From positions 2,666,001-2,730,000 of the forward strand of contig CADCXD010000001.1 in assembly GCA_902806575.1 (NCBI GenBank): a stretch of 64,000 bases of DNA, given 5' to 3'. Below the pieces are notes generated by a model that saw only the letters and a program-made list of their open reading frames with translations, did not search any database and had not been told where the DNA came from. The position numbers were made by a program, and so were the translations under genes. This document shows, piece by piece, positions 10,591 to 22,146 of this stretch; the stretch's first letter is position 1; each line of letters begins with the position of its first letter. This stretch comes from Jackrogersella multiformis (lineage: Eukaryota > Ascomycota > Sordariomycetes > Xylariales > Hypoxylaceae).

Positions 10591-13500
10591 TAAGGGATGA
10601 GATACTACTGGCTAGTGATATCAGAGGAAGATTGCTGGGCTAGCAATGTGAATGTCGAGGCCTATATGTGGCTCAAGGTACTGAGTTCTGGGCAACTTGT
10701 AATCCGATACAGGTTAGCTCGAATGTATGCCTCATGTTTGGTATTCGACGGTTGCTTACCTGGAATTGGCGTATTCGGCTTTGCGAAACCTCGGAGCGTT
10801 GTAACAAGACTTGGTTAACAGGGGCGAGACGAAAGGATTTAGGGGTACTAAGACGACACGCTGTATATGACAACTTCACGTCTCTTCTCAGCCTTGCTGC
10901 CGCTCTTATATGATGAGAAATGACGGGAAGAATTAGGGGTTTAAGCCTTTAAATTAACTAAATAAACGAGAACAAGTTGATGTGATTACGAAAGTCTCGG
11001 GTCAAGGTTCGTCTATTATGCATGTGCTATGAGCGACTACAAACCCTGTAGTTAAAAAGGGGGTGATACTCACTATTAGTAGTCCATGTGACGAGACTCC
11101 AAATAGATCTATTGGGTAGAGAGACTCGTCCTACTATAATCATTCTGATCATATTCTTCTTTTCCGTCTTGACATTGACAGCACATAGCGTTACTTTAGT
11201 ATGGTCGTGAAGTTCTAGCGACAACATGAAAACATCTTTTTCTCCAACAAGGACTACTTTTCTAAAGTCGGCATGACGAAAAGTAACGACTATTTCGATC
11301 TTCGGTCCTCATATCTAATAATCATGCTACTCCAGATTCGCACCCCGTTCATCAGCCGCCAACTACAAACAGCAAGAAATACCAAGGAATCCAAGACATC
11401 CAAGAAGCCTAAGAAGCCTAAGGAAAACACAAGAAGATCTACCCCCGGATTTTCCGTCGTCGATCACAGATTGGGCCCTAGTGGACCTCGTTATGTGGAG
11501 GAGCAAAGCTTCTTTACACGTGTCCAGCAAGTGATCCAAGTGTTTTTTATGATAGAAATGCTTACCTAACTATAGTGGACTCGCTAAGCCTAGATTTGAT
11601 GATCTACGACACTCTCATCTCCTGTCTTGAAAGCTCCGGAAGTAGGGTGATATCGATAATGCGAGTCGCCTACCTAATGGAAGAAAGATCGTCTGTTCGA
11701 ATCTCAATACGAGCTGGTGGCGATGGCAAGATATTTTTTTGCATCGTTAATCTAGATCGCGGTTCATTCATTTACGATAGGGGGAAATGCCGGAGGAAAG
11801 ACAGATCCGTGACATAATGGGTTTGGTCCTGTAGACCTGGCATGTTGATCATTCGAGTATTCAGCAAAGTTGTTCCTGCAGGTCACGCATAGAAACCATA
11901 ACACAAGAAACCGAGTTGAAATTAAGTCATTTGATAATCGTTATGAGCTAACTGCTAGGACTCGTGAGCGGTCTGCGTGACCCGAAGCTAGAGCTAGAAT
12001 CGGCGATCGCCGTGGATTAATGTCTTGAGATAAACACACTAGTGATGACGATGGGGTATGTGTATGTATTTCAGCGTAGAGGTAATCTAAGGAGGTTCTA
12101 ATGCTCACATGATCGATCAACAATGTCAGGCTTCCCGGACAGGAAGGGGGTTACTTCGTAGCCCTTTTCGCTTAGGTGTGTCACCTCGGTCTAGGTGCCG
12201 TCCTCGCTAGCATGTCGTGAGGGATTCAACGCTTGGTGGTGAACGTTGACCGATAATATGAAGACGGCATGGCCGGTGGTTTCTTTGGGCAGGGAATATG
12301 GATGACTCCGAGCAGGCCAAATAAGGGCGGCCAAGACTCTTTCTCGTGCCGGGGTACAACTACGCAGCGTAAATCGTTGCTTGAATTGGATGTATCGTCG
12401 GGACGTTTCGCCACATGTCCGCAGCTCTCTTGTCGACCGGAGCGAGGACGACTCCGGGTAGAGGAGTGGCAGGATCGCTCCGGATCAGCGACGACGGTCC
12501 GCTGCATGCTGATGCTGATGCCTCGAGCCTCGAGCCTCGATCTGCAAGGAACTCGGACATCTGGATCTAGCGCGCACGGCTACTGGCGTATTGGACCGCG
12601 AGTATCTGCACTTGCAGCCTCTACCCCAGATCGCAGTATGCCGAATGGTAACCCAATGGACCCTCTCGGAGGGACTGTCTGAATTAGGAGCGCGCGTACC
12701 ATTTGTGGGGTAACATTCCGCTTGAAGATCGACCTTCGAGAGAGGCTGGCACAGCTCTGAAAATTCCCGCCCTTCCCAATACCGAGCGGGACATCGGGAG
12801 CTTTAAGCCTTATGGATGCCTACAAGCATACCATGTCTTACCTGCACGATCCAGGGGCGACCTGGACGTGACATGTCAAAAGAGCTTGGGTTGCTGCAGG
12901 CACAGATGTTAACTAGTCTGGTTAGGTTTGGTAGCGAGTTTGTAGTATGATAGCTTCTCAAGTTGTATCATACCTAATAAAAGCCAATAAGGCCCGTCGG
13001 CGTAGGCCTGACTGTTTCACTGCATCTACGTAGTACCTATGGCATGTGGCAATGGAGGCTGACGACATATGCCTATATCGTTGAAACGTATAAGATTTTT
13101 ATCTTCGATCTAGACCACCCAAGGGCTCGTCCATCATTTCCCGTAACAGAGTGTGGTGGCGGACGTAGTTCCGGTACTGTAGATCTCCAGGTTTAGTTCT
13201 ACGATCTTTTAGAGAAAGACAAACACATAGATATGGTAAGAAACGCCGTGATGAGTCGACAGCGGCCGTAGTAGGCAACCCCACAGCGAATCCGTTCTGG
13301 TCGGGATGCAGCTGTCATTAAAGATGGACTGCATATGTGCAACTGTAACCCAACTCCATAGTAGGGGAAGCCTGCCCCAACCAACCCCAAAAAGAAGTCC
13401 GGCACGTGGAAGTAATATATCTCCTCCCTTCTCCCGACTCGATTGCCACGGGAAAGAAGCCGTAATGGTAATAAAAGAGGTATTATCATGTGAGACTAGG

Positions 13501-15060
13501 TATGTCACCTGGCTACGTGATGCCCTTAGGATTCGAGATAATCTGATCTTACCATCACCACTGCGTTGTCAGCTTCATAAACCTAGTGTTATTGTGTTAA
13601 TAACAATGTATATTATGTGTAGCATAGTCTTCTCCCCCCCCTTTTCAGCATCCTGTCGCTCATATAGCCCTGTGTTGCCCTATCTAAGAAACAGAGGCCA
13701 GACTGACGAATAAATGAAGATCATGGTAGAATAGCCTAGATATTATACCTGCAGATCCAGCGCCTGGGAAGCGCGTTAGGTTGGATTCCCGTATGCTGCG
13801 CGTAGCATGGAGCGCCAAATATACGAGGAGTAGGATAGACGCCGAAATAATCTAGTAACTACCAAGACATACGTAATAGAGGCCGACGTCAGAATAGTGC
13901 GAGATCTCAATGCAGATGATACTATTTCGCTTTCGTGAGGAACGGCTAGGCCCAATCCTATTCCTGGGCGACCTTAGTGGAAAGTCGGTCCTCGTTCCGT
14001 TTTCCATTCCAGCATCTGATATTGTAGCATCCGTTGGATCGTACCCTGGGTATCTTGGCACGGGACCTGCAATTATTTCCCAGCTGGGGAGTACGGACTT
14101 TAAGCACGGTAAGGAGATATATCAACTGCCGATCGATGGATTTGCCCAACCACTGAACGCCTCGAAGAGATCCACGATCGTAAACCAGCGTTGTCTCATG
14201 TAGTCGGACGAGTCTCTCATCCTTGTTAGAGCCGCCCAAGGTTTCGTAGTCGTAGTTGCGACTGTGAGCGAAGTTCCTACAGTAGTTTGCCTGCCCCCCC
14301 GGACTGCATTCCACCCCAAGCAGCCAGTCGGATAATTTCCCACTTAGTTTCGATACTAATCACAGACCTTGAATATACATTGGACAGCCTGGACATGGAT
14401 TGCGATATATCTGAGGCCGTAATTATTTCCTCTCATTACGGAATACTTGTGCCCGAAAAACTTGAAAGGGCTTTCGATTTAGGAATAAGAGGGGCATATT
14501 CGTCGTTGAGTGTTATTGTACGGCGCTAGGGGGCGATATAAAGCTGTAAACGTGTGTTGAACTCCATGTCGTCTAAGCTAAGCGCGCGCACATACAATAA
14601 TGCCCCGCGATCCCAAGAAATTGTATTAGTTCTGTGACGATGAGGTGCAGCCTTTTTTCTAGGATACCTTCGCTAGAATTCTAGCGTCAGCCATAGTCCT
14701 ACAAGTCGGAGATAAGCTTGCTTCGAATTCCGTTTCTCGATGATAGCTAGTGTATTCATTCATTAGTATTCTGGTGTCTCATTAGTGCTTTGTTCTACCA
14801 TGATATGTGGCCAAGTGTACAGGACTAGACTCTCTACAAAAGCTTTCTCTACATATGGGTTTTATTAAGAAGTTATCATGGCTTCGATTGGTTCGTGGAA
14901 TTAATAGACAATAATGTCCACGGAGGGTCAGTGGGAAGCCACCAATAGGAGTCTTTTGCGATAATTTCTTGCAGTCTCATGGTCAATGGGAAATTCGGGC
15001 CGGTCCCCGCTAGTGACTAGGGGTGGGCCGAGTCCCGGCTCGACCATCCAGCTTGGAAGC

Positions 15061-15088
15061 TACCTAGGTAGGTAGGTAGGTAGGTAGT
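15061..15088 (+). repeat. TAGG tetranucleotide microsatellite
   Basis: About six consecutive TAGG units preceded by TACC, forming the head of an imperfect palindrome around CCTAGG. It is one of the purest examples of the TAGGTA/TACCTA islands that recur in nearly every intergenic region of the window. Confidence 0.9.
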
Positions 15089-16298
15089 CAGCAACTAGGG
15101 TGGTGATGCGACTTTAAAATATACAGTACCTCCCTGTCGAACGCTGTGGCTTTTGAATATTGGATTTGATCATTTCTAAGCCGCCGCCATTCAGTTCAGC
15201 TACACACGCTCCGAAATAAGACTTGATCTAAACACGATGATAAAAAAGGCGTCCTGTAATGGAAGACTAGAAAACGTCAAAACAATTGTGAGCGAGATGT
15301 GCTGCTGTTTTCTTCCCTGCGCCACGCATAAACTGCGAGTACCTACAGTAGGTGTCGTTCCCAGATGCATGGTACACTGCAATGCATGGGCAAACGAAGG
15401 CAGTGTTTATGACGTGCCAAGAACATCCACCATTAGAGAATACTGGTAGAAGAATTAAACGAGCTCTGATACCGTGCTTGTCTTCCGAGCTAGTTTTAGA
15501 TTGCTGGGTGTTGTGTTTTTTTATGGTGCGAAGTGCCTAGTAATGCATTGTAGATATTGAAATGTGAGACTCTCGAGAATCTCAAATGCCGACAAGAGCA
15601 TCCATCAAGCGTTTGTTCTTCTAAGGTCCGGATATGAACTGCGAGTTTACAACCTCGCTGTCTCGTCCCGATCTGGTCCTCGTCCAGAAAGAACAGGTTG
15701 CAAAAATCTCATCTTGAAACCTGAGGGATAGGCTTCGATTTTGATTTCGATATAGCAACATGGTATCACCTTGCTAGTGTACTCGAATACAGAGGTGTAC
15801 CTTGGTATAATAAAATCTTGTATATATGGCCATATTGGTGTTGTCAGTAGCATTCACTAGCAGTAGATGTCTTGGGTCACAGGACTGCCTTTTGCCAGAT
15901 GCATTAACATGGCATCAAATGAAGCTAATTCGAAATGGACTTAGCTGATGTTGGGGAAATTCAAAAGTTATCTTGTCTCTAAAATATGTGGTAAGATATA
16001 GGTAACCTAAGAGCCTGGTTCCATGACGGTTCGTCCCTATTTCGGCCTATAATACGCTCAACTAAGAACTGTATAGTACGGAATTGGCCCGCAGTATCTA
16101 CTCTCGGTACCTATACACTAGGTAAATAGGTACCCATGTAGGTAGTTAAGACTTGTGGATCTAGGTAATTGCGGGTTGGTATAGGAGAACCTGGGAACCT
16201 TAGCATGGATGTTGTGTATGCCAGATTTGTTGTGATTGATATGAGTGATCCTATAGTCTGTCATAGATGCACTGTTATAGTAGGTGTATTATAATACC

Positions 16299-16329
16299 TA
16301 CCTCTACACTACCTAGGTAGGTAGAGGTA
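16299..16329. repeat. Nested palindrome of TACCTA type
   Basis: Outer arms TACCTCTAC (16299-16307) and GTAGAGGTA (16321-16329) are perfect inverted repeats. The spacer contains a second palindrome, CTACCTAGGTAG. The DNA could extrude as a hairpin or encode a stem in RNA. It lies about 2.9 kb upstream of the xlnR start. Confidence 0.85.
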
Positions 16330-17043
16330 TAAACTAGGAACTCACCCAGCGAAGAATGAAGTTGGCCCCTGGATCCGGGGTATTTATCGTCAAGGACCCT
16401 ACTTGGCGGTTTACATGATCGTCATCGCCTTAAATGGGATGCTATGATTACTCTTGTTCGTGTTCGTGCTCTTGAAGAGTGGATATTCCCGTTGGAGATT
16501 AACGGAATATAGATGCTGACGCAGTAATAGGTAGTAAGGAGGGACAAAGCCCTGGAGATCAGATGAGATTAAAAGGTTGGAGGAGTAGGTACCTAGGGTA
16601 ATAAATACAGTGTGAGAAGGAACAAGAATGACAGTGGATGTCTGGCACCTGACAAGAACTACCTACCTAACATAAACCTTACAGCGCGTTTCAATCGGAT
16701 TATGTAAGGAACAGTCTCACCTGCCAACCTGCCTCAGTACTAGTGCTAGGTACCTAGGTAGGTAGGAGGTACCAACAGTAGAAATGGTCCCCCGCATATT
16801 ATTTCATACTGTAGGCATTGACCAATAACTTAAACCTATCACACTTCAGGGCTTCAATGCTTTTTTCTCTCAAGCCACTAATTTCTGATCTCAACTTAAG
16901 CTCATGATTGACATAAACCACCATGCTCCCTATTGTAACCCTACATCATTTTTGACAACGGCATCAGAGGGCCCTGAACCGCCAACCTTAAAGATATCAC
17001 TACCACGGACCCCTAATCTAATACTTTAGGTTAGCCACCGATT

Positions 17044-17072
17044 AAATACCTACCTAGGTTAGGTAGGTATTT
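17044..17072. repeat. Perfect 13-bp-arm palindrome of TACCTA type
   Basis: Arms AAATACCTACCTA and its exact reverse complement are separated by three bases (GGT). This is the longest perfect palindrome I found of the TAGGTA family, about 2.1 kb upstream of the xlnR start codon. Confidence 0.9.
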
Positions 17073-19206
17073 ACCATCTTATGTATGTAGGCAGTGAACC
17101 AATCTACCGAGACCTTCGTAGGCCGAGGTCCATCATATTATCTCCCCGTACCATCCTCCGTTCTACCTAGGTACTATAGAGAGATCGCGGGGAAAGACTA
17201 AGACTATCTATCGATCTGCCTGTTGGGCCATCTTCACGATCTACAGCCCCGGACATTTTGCAGTACCAGATGAATACTCTAGGTGAGACTTATACGGGCA
17301 GGAAATTTTATTCGTTCCGAAGTCACCAGGATCTAGCATATTACTTCAGCTGGGTGAAGAACCTGGTAAACACGGGAAGTCGGGAAGGTATTCGTCAATG
17401 GCACAAGGACAATAACTGACTTGCCGGCCGGCATGGGATACCACTAAAATGGTTACGGCCATCCGGCATACCGGCCTATATGAAACCATGGAAGCCATCC
17501 TAGCGATGAAGGATAGAAAACCCTAAGGCATGGGAAAAATTTACTTGTCTAATTATTAGCATGACTTTGCTGAAAATTGATAGGAGATCTTCGGCGGCAC
17601 TCTAGCCGAATATGAAGCTGTTCGCCGTCCGGCTTGGGGAAGCTCGCGGTCCCCATGCTTGCCAAGTAACTAAGCAGCTGGGGTATCAGGGATGGCACAG
17701 TCCAGTCATGACACACGTCTGGCACTGCGCTCCATCCCCTCCACCCTCCTCCGATACCTACTCCAGTGCAGACGGCCCTAATAGACGATAGAGAGCGAGT
17801 GACTCTTAATTCTGCTTTCACAAGCGAATAGCCCATTTGCAAGTTACATGAAAACGAGGCTGTAACATAGCAGCATTATGCTATCACCTACACCTACTTT
17901 GTCACTTTTTAAAGCACACCTCCCTAGCTGAAATACACAACTAGCTGTCCGATATACCCTACTACACTCGTTTTCTCAGTCTGCTCGAGATCATAAAAAG
18001 CTTATTACCTGATCCCAAGGATTTACACCGATGTGGGCCTCGCTGATTTAGTGTGCTCTATTCCTGGTTGTGACTTGAAATCTTTCCCCGTATCCTAGTT
18101 GGTTTTAGTGACCTAGTCGCCCAAATCCATGTGTCTTTTTACGTGAGGTACCGTCGTCGCCTCTAAGTCATCCCAAACCCCTGTATCCTCTTTCCGTAAC
18201 CCATCTAGCCCCATGTCGTTCGCTCAAGTGAGAAAGCGGGTCATATAACAGAAAAGCCCGAGGAAAGATTCCTCTGGGGAGGGTGGCTACTAGAATGACT
18301 AGAATTCACATCTAATATCCTCATCTCGTCACTCCATCTCCTTGAACCTATTCCGCCGTTGTATATTACTTCGTCAATCTACCTGCGCTTGTCTATATTG
18401 CACCGATGAGAAGGGGTACCCATTCTCCAATTAAATCCACTGAGACAAGCAGGAACCTCTCTCTACCTGCATGCCAAGGACGCAGACTTATTTGCCCTCG
18501 TCAAAGGCAGTACTCCAGACCTAGGGAGAGATTACCTTGGTTAGACCAGACCATTTCTATACTTCCTTTGGTCCACCGTCCTTCCGAATTCTCTAGTAGT
18601 CTCTTACTTACAACCACTATTATTGCTAGGGGCTTAAGCAGAGTGGTGGAGAGAGTCTAATTCACTGCGGCGCTTTGGAACACGCCCGTATCCCGTACGT
18701 TCACCTTCACCACCTGCCTCCCCTGTACTCGAACCGTTGTCGATGTGCTGCTGCACTTATGTTCTCCAACCCCGCCACATGCTTAGATATCCGTGCTCTA
18801 CAAATTAGTGCCGTGTCTATACAACCGTGACGATCCCTCTTAACTACCTATTTCGGGGTCTCTTACGCTGTTGAATATACTGTCATGCTCATACCTCTAT
18901 ATCCCCACAGTGAAAAGGTTTTCGGTCCGTCCAAGTGCCGCTGTCTAGAAGGGCTACGCTACGCCAAGAGCTGTAAGATACAACCGCTCCTCGACAAGCA
19001 TATAGCTTAAGCTATCTCGCACTTCCCGATACAAGCCAAACTCCCTCAAGTCTAGATACATTCATGCTTCGCCCAACTGCCTGCACTCGTTCGAAGTTGC
19101 CTATCGTTTATGTCTATGATACACAAGGTTAGACGAGATCGTCGAAGAAACATAATTTTAACCTCAGGCGCATCGAGTAAAGTTCGCAGCCACGGATTAC
19201 TCGAAC

Positions 19207-22146
19207 ATGTTGTCCAACCCACTCCAACGGTTTTCGCCGTACCATGCGATGCCTTCTAACACATTTGGTCATGTACCTGGGGGGCATCTTCACGCAGCTG
19301 GCCTAGACACTTTCGGTCATGGATCCCAGTATACTCTCCAGCACCTTCACCAGCATGTGGGAGTTCACGCGCCGCATCTAGCCCGAGCACCACAACCAAA
19401 GCATCGACAGCATCCCTATGGGGGACCGAGTACAAGAGCTACGTCAGCAGCTGGGCCTATCAGAAGAAGAATAAGCAGGGCTTGTGACCAGTGCAATCAA
19501 CTCAGGACTAAGTGTGATGGACAGCACCCTTGCGCCCATTGCATAGGTTGGTGACTATACCGAGATATTCCAGGGCTGAATCAAGGTACTAATAGAGTCA
19601 GAATTTGGACTCGGCTGTGAGTATATCCGAGAACGAAAGAAGCGAGGTAAAGCCTCCCGCAAAGACCTTGCCCAGCAAGCTGCTGCGCAGGCCGCCGCTG
19701 CCGCTGTCGGTTCAAACGGCCCGAAATCTCCAAGCCAGAATGACGATAATGAGCCCTCTGTAGAGCAACAAACGGATAGCTCATCCCCCGTGAAGCCCGA
19801 ACAACAACCAAACTCTAATGACAAAACGCTTAACGACATTGGCGAGGATTCTATCCAGCGCAGTCAAAGGACAGGAAGTATCGACAGCTTAGCAGAATTG
19901 AGCTCCCACCAGCCGCATTTGACAGGTCACCCAGGGGCTATAGACAGAGATCAGCTTGACAGCCCTACATCATTAGACCTTAATGGATACGGGAATGTTC
20001 AGAACCCGTATGATAGGCAGGGGATGGGCCATTTGATGGGCGGGTCTACGCATAACACGTATGGCTCTAACCAGGGGAATATGTCTTCAAGCTACCCTGA
20101 GATTCCCTACGCATTGCAGACTCAAAGTCCTACGAACTACTCGGCCAACGCTCAACCAACTTTTCGAATAGGAACTAGTCCTCTCAGCGCATACCCGATG
20201 GGTGGAGAGGCTGCCTCACCTGGAGGATGGATGTCAATGTCCTCACCTCCTCCACAATTCCAATCTCATATCCCTCAAAACAACTACCACCACCAGCTAA
20301 GATATCCAGTTCTCAACCCCCTAATACCCCATCTCGGGAATATAATTCCAGTTTCTCTCGCTTGCGACTTAATCGATTTATATTTTGCCAGTTCATCTTC
20401 CGCCCACGCTCACCCAATGTCGCCTTATGTTCTAGGCTTCGTATTTCGGAAGCGATCGTTTCTACATCCGAGCAAACCTCGCCAATGCCAGCCAGCTTTA
20501 TTAGCCAGCATGCTTTGGGTAGCGGCTCAGACGAGCGATGCTCCGTTCTTGACCAGTGTTCCATCTGCAAGGGGCAAAATTTGCCAGAAGCTGCTGGAAC
20601 TTACTGTCAGCTTACTCAAGCCATTAATCCATACACCATCTGGGGAGGCCTCGCCAGTTTCTAGTCCAGTTATAGATGGCGTCGCCTTAGGGGGTTTAGG
20701 GGTTGCTCTTCCAGGTTCCATGAGCATGGAGAATCTGTCAGGAGAATCTGGGGCTTTCGGTGCCGCGGGGACACTAGATGACGTCGTCACTTATATCCAT
20801 CTCGCTACAGTGGTTTCCGCAAGCGAATATAAAGGTGCTAGCCTTCGCTGGTGGAATGCTGCGTGGTCTCTTGCGAGAGAGTTAAAACTCGGCCGAGAAC
20901 TGCCACCAAGCGCAGCTTCGATGGTCGAAGGTACTAATAGTAACGAAGTTGATGCCGACGGTGAAACCGATGATGGACTTGGCAATAATGCTGCCCCTGG
21001 AGCTGTTAGCGAAGAGGAACGAGAAGAAAGACGTCGCATATGGTGGCTCACATATATTGTAGATCGCCATCTAGCCTTGTGCTACAACCGGCCGCTATTC
21101 CTCCTAGATATCGAATGCGAAGGTCTTCTCCAACCCATGGATGATACCGAATGGCAGAACGGAAACTTCAACTCGCACACGACCGATCCGGCCTTATCAG
21201 AACAATCAGGGACTGGCGGTAGCCGGGTGCGTGGGCCACACTTCGAGTGTACTGGTCACAGTATCTTCGGTTACTTCCTACCCTTGATGACTATTTTGGG
21301 CGAGATTGTCGATCTTCACCATGCACGTAATCACCCGCGATTTGGCCTCGGATTCCGCTCGGCTAGAGAGTGGGACGACCAGCAAGCTGAGATCGTGCGC
21401 CACCTTGAATCGTACGAGCAGAGCTTGAAGAAGTTCGAGCAAAGGCATTTTAACTCCTCTGAGGATACGAACGAGCAGTCTGCCACCTTAGAGATGCCTT
21501 CCGAACTAGATCAGATCGGCTCGCCATCAGGGCGATCTATGCATACGAGCTCTTCACGCATGACCGAGTCTGATATTCAAACCCGCATCGTAATATCTTA
21601 TAGCACACATGTTATGCATGTACTACACATTCTACTCACTGGAAAATGGGACCCCATCAATCTCATTGATGACAACGATTTGTGGATCTCATCGCAGGGC
21701 TTCATCACTGCCACAGGACACGCCGTCTCAGCCGCAGAGGCTATCAGCAACATATTAGAATACGACCCCGGTCTCGAATTCATGCCCTTCTTCTTCGGGA
21801 TCTATCTCTTACAAGGCTCATTTTTGTTGCTACTTATTGCCGATAAGCTACAGCTTGAGGCTTCTGCCAGTGTTGTCCGCGCTTGCGAAACTATTATCCG
21901 CGCCCATGAAGCATGTGTCGTTACGCTTAACACCGAGTATCAGGTGAGTCATTGACAAGTGCTCAGCATTACATTCTCGGATATAGCTGACCTTCTACAC
22001 AGCGCAACTTCAGCAAGGTAATGCGTAGTGCTCTCGCCCAAGTCCGCGGCCGTGTGCCCGAAGACCTCGGCGAGCAACATCAGCGCCGCCGGGAACTTCT
22101 TGCATTGTACCGATGGACTGGCGACGGTACAGGATTAGCCTTGTGA
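19207..22146 (+). CDS. xlnR: Xylanolytic transcriptional activator XlnR/Xyr1
   Basis: Three exons: 19207-19546, 19602-21943 and 22003-22146 (introns of 55 and 59 nt), giving 941 residues, the family's usual length (about 940-945). The zinc cluster reads Cys93-x2-Cys96-x6-Cys103-x5-Cys109-x2-Cys112-x6-Cys119 and is broken by intron 1 after the fifth Cys. Its context [20 protein letters not shown] is diagnostic of XlnR/Xyr1/XLR-1. A lysine/arginine-rich [15 protein letters not shown] segment (nuclear localisation) follows. Then come a Ser/Gln/Pro-rich linker, the fungal-specific regulatory domain (around [23 protein letters not shown]), the conserved C-terminal region [20 protein letters not shown], and the terminus ending [10 protein letters not shown]. 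Established role: nuclear activation of xylanase, cellulase and D-xylose reductase genes through GGCTAA-type sites, induced by xylose or cello-oligosaccharides and repressed through CreA. Target genes are not in this window. Confidence 0.96.

Larger units (their letters stand above)
10591..19206. other. Large 8.6-kb gene-poor region upstream of xlnR
   Basis: Many short open frames (for example 12269-12682 +, 13306-13713 +, 13958-14314 -) show no known motif, compete with antisense frames of equal length and lack convincing splice partners. I see no tRNA or rRNA. TAGGTA/TACCTA islands are dense between 15060 and 17200 and include two strong palindromes listed separately. The last 1.3 kb (about 17880-19206) is pyrimidine-rich and contains several upstream ATGs, as in a long 5' leader. 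The 12.2-14.4 kb stretch has higher GC and frequent breaks in frame, so decayed genes or a long noncoding RNA cannot be excluded. Confidence 0.55.

Noticed and set aside
11640..11720. tRNA-like B-box (GTTCGAATC) near 11697
   Set aside because: No matching A-box at the right distance and no cloverleaf pairing could be drawn.
12269..12682. 137-codon plus-strand frame
   Set aside because: Antisense frames of similar length overlap it, no known motif, no convincing splice partners; left as a question in the findings instead of a gene.
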